The notes: generated by a model from the sequence alone, not told the origin. Counted from the first letter of the stretch, positions 27,289 through 38,514 are shown. The stretch is 64,000 nt of DNA from Granulicella sp. L46 (GCF_009765785.1 NZ_LMUT01000002.1:33500-97499); one strand, 5' to 3'. Numbers and translations: made by a program.

Positions 27289-30200
27289 ATGAACGGACAA
27301 ACGCTGCGGATCGGCCGCGTGCCCGCGTGGGCTCGCCTTCACCTGAACGCATCCATCCGGGTCGCTTTTGTGGCAATCGGGGTGCTTTTTGCCAATCTGC
27401 ACGCCCATTCCCAGATTTACAACGGAGAAATTACCGGAAACGTAACGGATACAAGCGGCGCGGCTATCCCGAATGCCCTGATCACAGCGATCGATGTCGG
27501 CACGAACACCAAGTATTCGGCAAAGAGTAGCGCGGCCGGTGAGTACACGATCCCGCAACTCCCAATCGGCACCTATGCGGTTCATGCACAGGCCGCCGGC
27601 TTCAAGGAAGAGGTTGTAGACAAGGTGCAGGTCCATGTGTCGACTAATACAAACGTCCTCATCTCACTTCAAGTGGGTGCCGTAAACGAAAAGGTTCTTG
27701 TCAAGGCGGATGCCGTCCAGGTTCAGACGACTTCGGCAGCTGTCGGTGAAGTCATCAGTGGTACCCAGGTGCGAGAACTCCCGCTCAATGGTGAAAATTT
27801 CGTGGGTCTTACCCAACTCTCACCTGGAGTTTCTCCAGCATCTTCCTACGATGGCACTTCAAAAGGTCTTGCGGGCGGTGTCAACTTTTCCGTGAACGGA
27901 AATCCGTATACCAACAATCTGTTTCTCGTGGACGGCGTGAACAACAACGATCTGGGCTCGAATCGCGGAATCCTCGTATACCCTTCTGTCGATACGATTG
28001 CAGAATTCAAGATGATTCGAAACTCGTATGGACCGGAATACGGTCAGGCATCCGGCGCCATTATCAGCATCACTACAAAATCCGGAACCAATATGTGGCA
28101 TGGAGGAGTTTTCTATGCCGGTCGGAACGATTTTCTGGACACGAACGACTGGGTCCACAATCATCTGAACCAAGGAAAGGCCAAACTGCGGCGCAATGAC
28201 TTTGGCTACAACGTAAGCGGTCCCGTGCTGAAGAATAAGTTATTTTTGTGATGGAACCAGGAATGGAACCGCGAAATTCGCGGCGCGGCTTATGGCACCT
28301 GCGTACCCACTGATGCGGAATCGGCTGGCGACTTCAGCGCTTATGGCGCTGCGACTTCTGATCAATGCGGAGCGGCGATACCGACGATTCCAGAATTTGC
28401 CCAGGGGTCCAACCCCAAAACGATAGCCAATCCTGACGCGGGTGGTCTACTCATCGCGCAGTTTTATCCCACACCGAATTACAACGCGAATCAGGCTCTC
28501 ACCAACAGCAGTGGATTCAATTGGAATACGTCAATCAATAATTTTGTGAAATGGAATGAATGGAACGTACGTGGAGACTGGGATGTGACGAAATCCAATC
28601 GCGCGACGATGCGCTGGACGCGGGACAGTTGGGACAACCCCGCGCCGGTCAATCCGGCGGGGTTCTGGGGTGAATCGGCATTCCCAACCGTGCAGTCTGC
28701 TTGGAGCCAGCCCTCTAAGAGCGTCATGGCAAAGTTGAGCTCCACTATTTCGAACAGCATGGTAAACGATGTTGAGTTTGGGTACGGGCACAACCAACTC
28801 ATTTCAACCCTAGCGGGCACCCGTGCAGATATTGTCCCAGAACTTCAAACAGCTTACCCGCCGTCCTTCCCATCCTCGATCAAAACGAAGGATGAATTTT
28901 TTGGAGGCTGGGGTGGCCTCAATCCATATGGCTCATATAACGGGAGCTTCTCGATGTGGAACATCGCTCCGTATGGTGGCCATGAAGACCTATATTCCGT
29001 GCAGGACAACTTATCGAAGGTGAAAGGAGATCACCTGCTAAGAGCTGGAATCTTGTTAAGCACTAACACCAAGATCGAAAATGTTGGCAACGGTCAAGAT
29101 AGACCGTCGCTCCCTTCGACTGTGTACTGCGAGGCCGACTCGTCAGGAAATACTTATATCGGGGTTCCGGGCCACCCTGCTTGCGCCCAGACAAACAATG
29201 GTCTTGCCAATATCCTTATTCCGGGGACGGGCAACATGCCGCAGGAGTTCAACGTTACAGAAAATAGCATCGACGCCGTCGCCGATATAAGGTGGCACGA
29301 TATCGAGTGGTATCTCGGTGATAGTTGGAAGGTTAGACGGAACGTGTCGTTGGATTACGGTTTCCGCTGGTCTTTCTACCGTGAGCCGTACTCCGCACAA
29401 AATCAATACGCAAATTGGAGTCTCGCCACTTGGGACGCGGGGAGGGCGCTAGCAAATCCATCGGACGCATGTAATGGTGTGATCACAGTTCCGGGCACCG
29501 ATCCCTGCACTGACGCGGCTAAATTCCTGGCCGGGCTTGGCGTCAACCTTCCTTTGTCCAAGGGCGTCGCAGGACCGAACCGAGCGCTCGCCTTTCAAAG
29601 CAACCACGACATCGCTGCGCGTGTAGGCATTGCCTGGGATGTTTTCGGTAACGGAAAGACTGCGGTGCGCTTAGGCGGAGGGCAATTTTATCAACGTGAA
29701 CTGATCGGTCTAGACGAGGGACTTAGTCGAACAGCCCCATACGTAATCTCAGTCAATACAAATCGTTCGATTGACACACCTGCGCCGTTAGCCAATCCGT
29801 CTGTGTCTCCGAATGCAGCGAAGAGCCCTCGGGCAGTCACTCCTAATTCTTGGCAATGGAATGTGACGGTAGAGCAGGAATTAGCCGCAAACACAACCCT
29901 GCAAGTGGGCTACGTTGGAAATACGGGTATCCATCTAACATCCATCAGTGATCTGAATGCTGTGCAGCCAAGTAACTACTTGCAGTCGGCGTTCACCAGT
30001 GGAAGTACTCAGAACGAATTGCGACCGGCTTTCAACTTTGGCACCATCGGTGGATATGCAAGGAACGGCCATGCGAGCTATAACTCGCTTCAAGTCTTGT
30101 TCCGCAATCAAACAGGGCCTTCTACTTTCCAAGCATCGTACACATGGTCTCACTCTATCGGGAACGTCGACCTGGACAGTGCTGCGGGTTCGTACACCAC

Positions 30201-30972
30201 CGATCAAAGCGATCCGCGGCTCGACAAGGGCGACACCGACGTCAATCGTCCAAACATCTTTGTGGCCAACGAAGTCTATTATCTTCCCAAACTTGAGACC
30301 CATGGGCTATTTGTGCGGCAAACGTTGGGCGGCTGGGAGGCAAGCAGCATCATCTCCCTGGTTGAAGGCTCTTCACTCAGCGTATTTAGCGGCGGAATAA
30401 GTGGAGCGTGCACCAATCTCGATATCAACGGCAACTGCATCAGTGGTTATTCGAGTAATCTGACCTCGCTAATCGGCAATGGCTATTCGGCAAACAATCG
30501 GCCCCTTGCTACAGGTGTTAGTTGCAGCTCTGGTCGCAATGGATTCACATTCTTAAATCCGGCAGCGTTCACCTTGGTGGGCTACCCCATTGGTACTATC
30601 CCTCACAATATGGTTGGACGAGGCATTTGTTCAGGCGCTCCGACCACAAACGTTGACTTCCAATTAGCGAAAAACTGGCAACTCAAAGGACGTCTGCGAG
30701 TTAAGTTCAGTATGGATTTCTTTGATCTGTTCAATCATCCAAACTTCAACAGCACCAGCCTTGAAGGGACTGGGTATACCTCGTCGAGCCCGGTTTATTG
30801 TGGTGGCGCTACGCCGCCGACTCCAGGAGGTGGACCAACCGGCCTTCCGTGTAGCCCCACTAATAACGTCATTTCGGCGGCTGGCGCACCATCTGGCTTT
30901 GGCCAGAGCCAGGTAATGCAAAATGGAAGATCAAATCGTGAATTGCAATATACGTTGCGCTTCTCTTTTTGA
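27289..30972 (+). pseudogene. TonB-dependent receptor (Oar-like) interrupted by one in-frame TGA
   Basis: One continuous frame runs from ATG 27289 (RBS AGGAGGA at 27279-27285) to the stop at 30970-30972, broken only by TGA at 28249-28251 (codon 321). Without it the protein would be 1227 aa, normal for Oar-like receptors. Order: signal peptide; carboxypeptidase-regulatory beta-sandwich (about residues 45-135: GEITGNVTDTSGAAIPNA); plug (LPLNGENFVGLTQLSPGV, then VDGVNNNDLGSNRG); beta-barrel; and C-terminal TLRFSF, the expected outer-membrane terminus ending in Phe. Around the TGA the text is KNKLFL-stop-WNQEWNREIRG. Homologues have an aromatic residue there (often FFW or WW), so TGG to TGA is the simplest change. 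It would import oligosaccharides for the adjacent fucosidases. It may be a recent nonsense mutation, an error or leaky readthrough. Confidence 0.8.
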
Positions 30973-31004
30973 GCGACGGCTCTGACCCGGGGGATGAAAT
31001 GGGC

Positions 31005-31042
31005 TGTGAACGGGCAATCGAGTTTTCGATTGTCCGTTCACA
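31005..31042 (+). terminator. Strong stem-loop after the TonB-receptor gene
   Basis: Arms 31005-31021 and 31026-31042 form a 17-bp stem with one G-U pair and a GTTT loop, 32 bp beyond the stop at 30972. No clear U-tract follows, so it may act as a terminator or as an mRNA 3'-end stabiliser. Confidence 0.6.
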
Positions 31043-31172
31043 ACTCGAAGCTGGCCAGGTTCGTTTTCCGTTTACACTCCATAACACTCAAAAAGATTTC
31101 CTAAATGCCGCATCCGAAGAAATGGCTTTGGATTGATTGCAATCACTCAAAATCGAAACCTGGACCGTAGAC

Positions 31173-32231
31173 ATGGATCTTGCGCAAGAAGCCTCACAAT
31201 ACACGCATGCAAAGCCTCCTATGCCCAGGGTTCGGCTCCCCATCGTTATCGTTGGTGCCGGAGGCATTGTTCGCGATGCGCATCTGCCCGCCTATAAGAA
31301 GGCGAAGTTCCCGGTTGCCGTCGTTGTAGACTCTGAAGTCGGCAAAGCAGAGGCGCTGGCCCGCCAGTTCTCAGTCCCATACGCGACGGCGTCGCTCGCC
31401 GAGGCTCTCACGGTTGCGCCGAGAGATTGCGTCTTCGACGTTGCCGTTCCCGCGCGCTACACCGCCGATGTCGTACGACAGCTCCCCGACGGTTCAGCAG
31501 TCCTCCTTCAGAAACCCATGGGCAACACCATCCTCGAAGCCGGGGAAATCCTGAAGCTATGCCAAGAAAAGAGACTTACTGCGGCCGTCAACTTCCAGTT
31601 GCGATACGCGCCCGCGATCTTGGCAGCCAAAGAAATTATGGATAACGGCCTGCTCGGCGAGATCCACGACATGCAGGTAATTGTGAATGTTCATCTGCCA
31701 TGGAATCTCTGGACCTACCTGTTCGCCGCGCCGCGCGTGGAGATTCTCTACCACAGCATTCATTACATCGATCTCGTCCGCAGCTGCTTCGGCAATCCAG
31801 ATCGCATCCTTGCGAAAACGGTAAAAGATCCCCTGGCTCCAGAAGTTGCAACTAGCAAGAGCGTTGTCATCCTGGATTTCGGACAGTCGAAGCGTGCCTA
31901 CATCTCTACGAATCATAACCATCTATATCCGGATACCCAGGCTAGCTATGTGCAGTGGGAAGGAACCAAGGGCATGCTGCGTGTAACCCTTGGAATGAAT
32001 TTGGATTATCCCGGTGGCCGTCCCGATCGATTGGAGATCGCGGCGCGAGGCGAATCCCTGCGATCGCTTCCTATTGAAGGGAACTGGATACCCGATGGCT
32101 TTGCGGGTTCGATGGGATCGCTCCAGGCATATGTCAATTGCGATTCAACAGAATTACCGACCCGCGTCGAAGACGCATTCGAGACAATGCGTGCAGTCGA
32201 AGCGGCATACATCTCAAGCGGCAATCTCTAG
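31173..32231 (+). CDS. Gfo/Idh/MocA-family NAD(P)-dependent oxidoreductase
   Basis: The product is 352 aa from ATG 31173; upstream in-frame codons lack an RBS. The Rossmann fold is at about residues 20-45 (LPIVIVGAGGIVRDAHLPAY), and the family EKP motif appears as QKPMGN near residue 118. The C-terminal sheet includes YHSIHYIDLVRSCFGNP with a catalytic-type His. No signal peptide is seen, so the enzyme is cytoplasmic. Family members oxidise sugars, inositols or sugar acids. Here it precedes the GH95-like gene by about 60 bp on the same strand and follows the receptor, so it may be a fucose or galactose-type dehydrogenase; the substrate is inferred from context only. Confidence 0.82.
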   Translation: MDLAQEASQYTHAKPPMPRVRLPIVIVGAGGIVRDAHLPAYKKAKFPVAVVVDSEVGKAEALARQFSVPYATASLAEALTVAPRDCVFDVAVPARYTADVVRQLPDGSAVLLQKPMGNTILEAGEILKLCQEKRLTAAVNFQLRYAPAILAAKEIMDNGLLGEIHDMQVIVNVHLPWNLWTYLFAAPRVEILYHSIHYIDLVRSCFGNPDRILAKTVKDPLAPEVATSKSVVILDFGQSKRAYISTNHNHLYPDTQASYVQWEGTKGMLRVTLGMNLDYPGGRPDRLEIAARGESLRSLPIEGNWIPDGFAGSMGSLQAYVNCDSTELPTRVEDAFETMRAVEAAYISSGNL

Positions 32232-32289
32232 TTCGCCCTCACCCGACGCGCCGTGGAACGGAATCTGGAAAACGAGGTCACAACGCTCT

Positions 32290-34773
32290 ATGGCTGAAAA
32301 TCATCATCATCCGTTTGTCGCATCCCGAGGTGCAGGAACTTCCAACAAGCTTAGTCAAGCTATTCAATTGCTGAATAAGTTCGTCTACCTCTCGATCGTC
32401 GCTACATCACTGGGTGCGCCGCAAATCATCCACAGCCAACAGTCCTCGACGCCAACGACCTCCGCTTGGTATGACCACCGCCTTCATGTAGAAACAGCAG
32501 GTGTGGTCGGGCGGTCGCGCATTATCCTCGAGCGTCCAAACGTACGACTCTCCGAGGCCATGCCATTGGGCAATGGCACGCTCGGCGTCGCTGTTTGGTC
32601 GGAAGGTGGCTTCCATGCTCAGCTCAATCGTATCGACACCATGCCGCATCGCCTGTCTCCTGGCCAAATCTTTGTACCCGGTATTGAGGCCCTGACGCAG
32701 GCCAAAGACTATCGAGGCTGGCTCGATCTCTATCGAGGCGAGTTTGTCGAAAGTGGCGGAGGCATGAAGTTGACCGCCTACGTTCAACCGGATCGGGACG
32801 TCCTCGAAATCAATATCTCCGGAGCCAACCCTGCACGCGTGCAAACAGCAGATCTGCTGCTTTGGCCGCCCCGCATACCCACCGCCTCTGTGCAGTCTTC
32901 CATCGGCATTCTTTCCGAATCTTGGGTTGACGAGAAGGAAGCCGGAGCATCCGGAAAAAGGTTCGGATCAGTCGCCGCCATCACCGCGAAAGGCAGGAAC
33001 GTCCGTGTCACCCAACCCGATTCCCGCACCATACGGGTTTCGTTTTTACCCTACCCGGACGGCAGTTTTCACTTGCTGATCGCTTCGCCCGGCTGGCGTC
33101 CGGATCGCGATGTGAATGCAACCGTAAGGCAAACCTTAACAAGTCCGCAGCAACGGAAGCATGAACTGTGGTGGCAGGATTTTTGGCAACGAGCTGGCCT
33201 GATCCGTATCACCTCCGCAGATGGCGTCGGTGATTACATGGAGAACCTACGAATGATTTACTTGTTCGCCGCAGCAGCCGAGCGTGGCACAGTGATGCCG
33301 GGATCTCAAGCTGGCATCGCCGATATGTTTTCATCGGTGCGCGATGCACGTCGCTGGGACCCCGCAGCCTATTGGCATTGGAATCTGCGCATGCAGGTTG
33401 CGGCAGACATCGACGCAGGACTGCCAGAGCTAAACTCCTCCTACTTTGCGCTCTACCGAGACAATTACGATTCGTTGCAAAAGTGGACTACGGACAACAT
33501 GAAAGGTCGGCCAGGGATTTGTGTGCCAGAGACGATGCGATTCAACGGCGTAGGCATAGAGTACGAGGCCGTCGGAGACCATCCCGGAGTGGTTTCGCGA
33601 GACTGCGACGCGAACACTCCACCGTTTTACAATTCCCGCACAATCTCGACCGGGGCCGAGATTGCCTTATGGGTTTGGCGCCAATATCAAAGCACCGAGG
33701 ATCTATCCTTCCTGCGACAAAACTACCCCATCATGCGCGCCGTATCCGAATTTCTCCTCGCGTATGAAACACCGGGACCGGATGGTCTCACTCATACATC
33801 GCCCTCGAACGCGCATGAGCAGCAATGGGACGTGACCGACCCGGTAACGGATCTGTCCGCCAGGCGCGCGCTGTATCAGGCCACACTTAGCGCCGCAGCG
33901 TTAGTCAAGTCGGATCCACAGCTGGTTCAAAAATTGCAAAACGCTTCTAGAACCATACCGCCCTTCCCGCGGGTAGCCATCGACAATTCAAAGCAACTGC
34001 TCAGAGACGGATCAGGCCGCGGTTCCGACATGATTTCTCCGTCAACCAACCCAGTGGCGGCACAGCACAACTTTGAGAACATTGGCCTCGAGCCTGTCTG
34101 GCCTTATGGACTGATAGGTGACGACAGCCCGCTGACACCATTAGGGCGCCGCACCTTCGAGCACCGGCCCTATCCGACCGTCCAGGACTGGAGTTTTGAT
34201 CCAATACAAGCTGCACGCCTGGGGCTCAGCGACACAGTCGCCGATACATTGCAAAAGCTTACGCAGGCTTACCAGACCTATCCAAACGGTCTTTCGAACT
34301 GGGGCGGAGATTCAGGCGAATTCTACATCGAACAGAGTGCGATGGTCGCATTATCGTTGCCCGAGGCACTCGCTCAGGATTACGACGGTGTCTTACGCAT
34401 CGCTCCTGCAGTTCCACGCGCGTGGAACATGGCGGGGACGGTTTACCTACAGGGCCACTCCCGAATCTACATTGAAATCGCTCAAGGAAACATCAACAAA
34501 TGCGTCTTTCAGGCTGGCGTCAATCGGGAGATGACTGTTCGCTCGCCGTGGGCGGGAAGTGCACTCGATATCATGGACGACACTACAGGCGTCGCGGTCC
34601 CGATATCTATAAAGGGCAATCTCGTGCGCTTCCATGCTCGAGCCGATCATGCCTACATCATTCGACGAGCCGGCGACAGCAAGCCAAGGGGGCGCTCCGC
34701 CCCGTTGGCGGGCGAGGTGGCCACCAAGCCCAAACGCCTCGGAACTCGCGTCATCGGCCTCGGCCCATCCTAG
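32290..34773 (+). CDS. Secreted GH95-like glycoside hydrolase (putative alpha-L-fucosidase/galactosidase)
   Basis: The product is 827 aa from ATG 32290 (GAGG about 12 nt upstream); a longer open frame before it overlaps the previous gene. After a long n-region, the signal FVYLSIVATSLGAPQIIHS leads to an N-terminal beta-sandwich with AMPLGNGTLGVAVWSEGG, the hallmark of GH95 and related GH65N-type enzymes. The (alpha/alpha)6 barrel has HTSPSNAHEQQWDVTDP and GLEPVWPYGLIGDDSPLT near the expected catalytic loops. Families close to GH95 remove alpha-1,2-fucose or alpha-L-galactose. The presence of fucP, fucU and GH29 nearby supports fucose. The last 30 residues are Pro/Arg-rich. Confidence 0.75.
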   Translation: MAENHHHPFVASRGAGTSNKLSQAIQLLNKFVYLSIVATSLGAPQIIHSQQSSTPTTSAWYDHRLHVETAGVVGRSRIILERPNVRLSEAMPLGNGTLGVAVWSEGGFHAQLNRIDTMPHRLSPGQIFVPGIEALTQAKDYRGWLDLYRGEFVESGGGMKLTAYVQPDRDVLEINISGANPARVQTADLLLWPPRIPTASVQSSIGILSESWVDEKEAGASGKRFGSVAAITAKGRNVRVTQPDSRTIRVSFLPYPDGSFHLLIASPGWRPDRDVNATVRQTLTSPQQRKHELWWQDFWQRAGLIRITSADGVGDYMENLRMIYLFAAAAERGTVMPGSQAGIADMFSSVRDARRWDPAAYWHWNLRMQVAADIDAGLPELNSSYFALYRDNYDSLQKWTTDNMKGRPGICVPETMRFNGVGIEYEAVGDHPGVVSRDCDANTPPFYNSRTISTGAEIALWVWRQYQSTEDLSFLRQNYPIMRAVSEFLLAYETPGPDGLTHTSPSNAHEQQWDVTDPVTDLSARRALYQATLSAAALVKSDPQLVQKLQNASRTIPPFPRVAIDNSKQLLRDGSGRGSDMISPSTNPVAAQHNFENIGLEPVWPYGLIGDDSPLTPLGRRTFEHRPYPTVQDWSFDPIQAARLGLSDTVADTLQKLTQAYQTYPNGLSNWGGDSGEFYIEQSAMVALSLPEALAQDYDGVLRIAPAVPRAWNMAGTVYLQGHSRIYIEIAQGNINKCVFQAGVNREMTVRSPWAGSALDIMDDTTGVAVPISIKGNLVRFHARADHAYIIRRAGDSKPRGRSAPLAGEVATKPKRLGTRVIGLGPS

Positions 34774-34845
34774 ACATCGCACCGCAATCCGATCCTCGGT
34801 CCGGCCCATCCAGTGTCTCGCCTTCGTGGACCACAGGAATGCGCC

Positions 34846-36234
34846 CTATATCTCGCTTTGCGCGCTGACAAACAACGAATAGGCGGCGATCACAACGTAG
34901 CCGAAAAGCGGAACGCAATACGCTACCGCCAGATGCTTTGAAGCGTCCGCGATAACTCCCATCAGCGGCGTGAGCACGGCCCCGCCTACAATCGCCATCA
35001 CAATCAGCGAGCCGCCTACCTTGCTGTTCGTCCCCAAGCCCTGCAGCCCTAGAGCAAAAACGGTCGGATACATCAGCGACATGAAGAAGCTTGTGAGAAA
35101 AATTGTCCAGACGCCAATCCATCCTGGATGGAAGACTGCGACGGCGACAAGGATAAAGTTGACGAAGCTGTAGGCCGCCATCAGCCGCGGCGGCGAGATG
35201 AACTTCATAAGGTAAGCCGATGTGAACCGTCCGATACCAAACATGCAAAGCGTGCCGGTCAGGAAATATCCTGCAGTCTTTTCAGGCTGGTGGGCGTAGT
35301 CCTGAATATATTGAATGAAGTAACTCCACGTTCCTACCTGCGCGCCCACATAGAAAAACTGCGTGATGATAGAAAATAAAAGATTCCGATTCTTTAGCAG
35401 CCGTAAAATCGGAACGGATGGATGTTCTGCTGGGCCGTCATCGCGAAGCTTTGGAAATCGAGTGGCCAGCAGCAAGCATGCGAACCCGATGGCCACCACG
35501 CCGAGGATAAGGTACGGCTGAACCACCCTCAAGGTTTCAAAGTGCAAATACGCATCATACTGCCCCGAAGCCTGAAGGCTTGACAGTCGCTGCGGACTCA
35601 ATTCAATTCCGGACAAAATGAAGACGGTTCCGATAAACGATCCGGTGATCGAGCCGAGAGGATTGAAAGCCTGGGAAAAGTTCAGCCGCCGCTCCGACGT
35701 TTCCGCGGGTCCGGACATCGCAATGAAGGTATTGGAAGCGGTTTCGAGAAAGGCCAATCCGCTCGCCATTACAAACAATGCAATCAAAAAACACCAATAG
35801 CGCTCGATGAGCGCAGCGGGCCAAAACAGGAACGTTCCCGCGCCGAACAAGCAAAGACCCGTCACAAATCCAGCCTTGTACCCAAATCTCCTCATGTATA
35901 GTGCGGAAGGTAACGCCAACAAAAAATAGCCCATGTAGAAGGCCGATTGCACCAGGCCGCCCTGCATGCGGGTAATCGCGAACGACTTCATGAACTGTCG
36001 AATCAGGATGTCATTGAGGTTGTTTGGTATCCCCCAGAGAAAGAAAAGTGCTGTCACGATCATGCACGGCAGCAACGCGCCTGGAGAAAAGAGCGGAAAC
36101 GATTCCGCCAGACCGTGTTCTCGCGAGGGACTATTGGGGCCCATGGATGCTACCCTGCCGAGATCTTTGGAGTTCACTGTAGGTTCAGAGTCCGTCAACA
36201 TCTGCGTTGGCCTTTTCTTGGATGCCGGACGCAT
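34846..36234 (-). CDS. fucP: L-fucose:H+ symporter-type MFS permease
   Basis: The product is about 462 aa with 12 hydrophobic segments. The sequence SPGALLPCMIVTALFFLWG with PNNLNDILIRQFMKSF is the typical FucP/GluP opening, and SQAFNPLGSITGSFIG in helix 4-5 matches the family signature. It would import free L-fucose (or another hexose) released by the fucosidases. It is the last gene of a minus-strand series led by the SDR gene, 54 bp after the UxaA-type gene. The start at 36234 follows AGGTCGTC; the in-frame TTG at 36246 or later Mets at about 36201 and 36144 are alternatives. The first 45 residues are polar and poorly conserved. Confidence 0.8.
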   Translation of the reverse strand: MRPASKKRPTQMLTDSEPTVNSKDLGRVASMGPNSPSREHGLAESFPLFSPGALLPCMIVTALFFLWGIPNNLNDILIRQFMKSFAITRMQGGLVQSAFYMGYFLLALPSALYMRRFGYKAGFVTGLCLFGAGTFLFWPAALIERYWCFLIALFVMASGLAFLETASNTFIAMSGPAETSERRLNFSQAFNPLGSITGSFIGTVFILSGIELSPQRLSSLQASGQYDAYLHFETLRVVQPYLILGVVAIGFACLLLATRFPKLRDDGPAEHPSVPILRLLKNRNLLFSIITQFFYVGAQVGTWSYFIQYIQDYAHQPEKTAGYFLTGTLCMFGIGRFTSAYLMKFISPPRLMAAYSFVNFILVAVAVFHPGWIGVWTIFLTSFFMSLMYPTVFALGLQGLGTNSKVGGSLIVMAIVGGAVLTPLMGVIADASKHLAVAYCVPLFGYVVIAAYSLFVSAQSEI

Positions 36235-36288
36235 GACGACCTGCAAGCCCGCTGCTGCTGCATTCCGAGAACACGCCGTCGTCGGCTA

Positions 36289-37509
36289 TCATGCCCGGCA
36301 TCCTGCCTCCAGAGAAGGAACGTTCTGGTGTTTGTACATCACAAAATACTCTCGATGCCCCAGCGCTTCAGGTTTGGTTAACTCCCCTGAGGCGACGTCA
36401 CCGACGAGCGTCATAAGTTCACGCCCCGCTGTGTCCAGGCTGATCTGCCCGCTCAACACCCTGCCCGCGTCAAAGTCCATGTCGCCCCGCATGCGTGCAA
36501 ATGTATTCGAGTTTCCCGTCACCTTCAGAAGAGGAGCCACCGCACTGCCGATCACACTGCCGCGTCCAGTCACAAACAGAACAATCTGCGCACCTGTCGA
36601 GATCAGGTCCATAATGCCTTCGGTATCATTGGGATTCGTATATCCAAATTGCATGAAGTGTTCATCGGGAACAGAGTCCAGCAGCCACAAGCCCGGTCCC
36701 GACGGCTGCTGAGAAACTAGTAGCACCCCTTCAATCGGGCAGGTACCGCTCTTGGCAAACGCTCCCATGCTTTTTTCTTCAATCGTCGTCAGTCCGCCCG
36801 CGAAGTTGCCTGGCGACACTGAGTACTGCCGTACCGCCTTGCAGTATCGCTCCGCTTTTTTGTAAGCTGCGTCCAGTGCGGCTGCCACTTCGGGCGATCG
36901 CGCGCGCGAGAGTAGTATGTCGCGCAATCCAATCATCTCGACCACCTCCTCAAACACGGCACATCCGCCTTGGTCGACCAAGAGGTCATAAAATCGCCCC
37001 ACTGCAGGATTGCCCGCTAGCCCCGAGGTGCCGTCCGAGCCGCCGCACTCAGCGCCCACCGTCAGATCGCTCCATGTCATGGGGACCCGTCGTGTCTCTC
37101 GCTTAAGCTGGTCGCGCAGCCTCGCGATTATTTGTTTGCCATGCTCAATGCTCGCGCGCGTACCCCCTACGTCTTGAATGAAGAACCATTTGCTCGGGCG
37201 CCCCGATCGTTCCGCCACTTCCGAGATCCGCGATGGCTGCGTATATTCGCACCCGAGCCCTATCGCAAGACACGCCCCCACATTGGGATGCGTTGCGAGC
37301 GCCAGCATCAGCCGAATCGCGTAAGCGTTGTCGTAGCAGCCTGGAAAGCCAATCACATGGACGTTCTCTTCATTGCAAGCGATCTCGTGCGCGACATAGC
37401 TCGCGCACTCAACCGTATAAATCACCAGCACATGGTTGCGGATACCCTTCCTGCCATCGCTCCGCAAATATCCTTGCCAGGTCCTACTCTTCAGGGAGTC
37501 ATCATTCAT
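36289..37509 (-). CDS. UxaA-family sugar-acid dehydratase, large (catalytic) subunit
   Basis: The product is 406 aa. The start [19 protein letters not shown] is the characteristic opening of UxaA/GarD large chains, followed by [11 protein letters not shown], the conserved [21 protein letters not shown] near residues 174-194, and [11 protein letters not shown], then [19 protein letters not shown] toward the C-terminus. Altronate and galactarate dehydratases use this fold with an Fe centre. The small SAF subunit is encoded just upstream with an 8-bp overlap (ATGAATGA), so the two are coupled. In a fucose locus the likely substrate is L-fuconate, which would be unusual because known L-fuconate dehydratases are enolase-superfamily enzymes. 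ATG 37509 is preferred to in-frame starts upstream that run into the small subunit gene. Confidence 0.85.
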   Translation of the reverse strand: MNDDSLKSRTWQGYLRSDGRKGIRNHVLVIYTVECASYVAHEIACNEENVHVIGFPGCYDNAYAIRLMLALATHPNVGACLAIGLGCEYTQPSRISEVAERSGRPSKWFFIQDVGGTRASIEHGKQIIARLRDQLKRETRRVPMTWSDLTVGAECGGSDGTSGLAGNPAVGRFYDLLVDQGGCAVFEEVVEMIGLRDILLSRARSPEVAAALDAAYKKAERYCKAVRQYSVSPGNFAGGLTTIEEKSMGAFAKSGTCPIEGVLLVSQQPSGPGLWLLDSVPDEHFMQFGYTNPNDTEGIMDLISTGAQIVLFVTGRGSVIGSAVAPLLKVTGNSNTFARMRGDMDFDAGRVLSGQISLDTAGRELMTLVGDVASGELTKPEALGHREYFVMYKHQNVPSLEAGCRA

Positions 37510-37828
37510 AAGGCGTGTCCTTGGGAATACCAGTGCGCAGGTCCAGACCCTGCGAGCGGTCATCCAGCAAACTTCTGCAATTATGCAAGTGAACCCATCC
37601 ACCCCGCTCGATAGGTTTGGTTGCTACGCCGATAATCACTCCGTACTTGATGATGACGGCATCCGGTGCGATCGCCGCGAGTGCTACCTTGTGCCCCAAG
37701 GAAATTGCTTCCTCTATCTGCACGGTAGTTCCCCCACCGCTACCAACCACAAGAAGAGGTTCACTGTCGGCGTCTTCCGTGAGGGTCGCGACGTTATCCT
37801 TCGGATGAATTGAAAAACACTGCTTCAT
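37502..37828 (-). CDS. UxaA-family dehydratase small subunit (SAF domain)
   Basis: The product is 108 aa. [20 protein letters not shown] and [22 protein letters not shown], then [18 protein letters not shown], are the SAF-domain signature found at the N-terminus of fused altronate dehydratases or as a separate chain. It pairs with the large subunit at 36289-37509, whose start codon overlaps its end. The ATG at 37828 matches family starts; a TTG at 37858 is possible but would extend into the RraA-like gene's stop. The RBS is weak, fitting coupling to the upstream gene 26 bp away. Confidence 0.84.
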   Translation of the reverse strand: MKQCFSIHPKDNVATLTEDADSEPLLVVGSGGGTTVQIEEAISLGHKVALAAIAPDAVIIKYGVIIGVATKPIERGGWVHLHNCRSLLDDRSQGLDLRTGIPKDTPYE

Positions 37829-37854
37829 GTCGATTCCAATCTCGAACCTGACCT

Positions 37855-38514
37855 TCAAAGAACGCCGTACTTGCGAAACGCGTCCGTGCTGGAAAGTCCG
37901 CTTTCAATGTCCTTGCGAACAACTTTCTCGGTGCGAGCCTTCTCCAGCGCGCGCGTCACCACCTCGTTCTCAACCGCCCTCGGCACCACAACAATGCCGT
38001 CGAGATCACCGAAAATGAGATCGCCCGGTTGAATGGTGACACTGCCGATCTCGATCGAGCATCGGTAGTCGACCACCTTCGATCGGACCGCAGCGTCCTG
38101 CGCATACCGCCCTCGGCTAAACACAGGCCAGCCCTGTTCGATCACGCGTAGCGTATCCCGATGAAAGCCGTCAATGATTGCGCCCGCCCCTTTAAGCGAG
38201 CGCGCCGTCGCAGTCATGATTTCGCCCCACGCCGCACAGTTCATCGAACCGCCGGTTGCAACATAAATGTCGTGCGGCTGAATCTGGTCGAGCGCCTCTG
38301 TCATGCGCCCGAATGGATGCTCTTGTTTTCCCCACGCGTCGGCGATTTGAATCGTCATCGCGCGACCGGCGATCCGCATGTCAGCACGTAACGGCTGAAG
38401 CGTCTGCGGCAGAAATTGATGCCAATACCCGAGCACGTCGAGAATGTCCCCGATGACGGGGCTATAGAGAGTTTCTTTCATAATGCGAAAGAGCTCTTCG
38501 TCTGTTGATACCAT
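37855..38514 (-). CDS. RraA-family lyase/aldolase-like protein
   Basis: The product is 219 aa. The fold signature [16 protein letters not shown], with the conserved Arg-Asp pair, and [15 protein letters not shown] are typical of the RraA/HMG-aldolase superfamily, which includes class II pyruvate aldolases, decarboxylases and the RNase E regulator RraA. RraA proper is about 160 aa, so this longer form is the enzyme type. Lying between the dehydratase pair and the dehydrogenases, it could split the keto-deoxy acid to pyruvate plus a C3 fragment; this is inference. ATG 38514 begins [12 protein letters not shown]. The intergenic gap to the upstream MDR gene is 158 bp, larger than elsewhere in the series. 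Confidence 0.8.
   Translation of the reverse strand: MVSTDEELFRIMKETLYSPVIGDILDVLGYWHQFLPQTLQPLRADMRIAGRAMTIQIADAWGKQEHPFGRMTEALDQIQPHDIYVATGGSMNCAAWGEIMTATARSLKGAGAIIDGFHRDTLRVIEQGWPVFSRGRYAQDAAVRSKVVDYRCSIEIGSVTIQPGDLIFGDLDGIVVVPRAVENEVVTRALEKARTEKVVRKDIESGLSSTDAFRKYGVL

Noticed and set aside
28249-28283. TGA in the TonB receptor as a second selenocysteine codon
   Set aside because: No GGTCT-loop hairpin follows, the CCGCG stem 17 nt away has the wrong loop and spacing, and the site is a structural aromatic position, not a redox one.
32014-32289. Longer N-terminus for the GH95-like protein
   Set aside because: The upstream extension lies inside the Gfo/Idh/MocA gene and is Arg/Ser-rich. 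The signal peptide sits just after ATG 32290.
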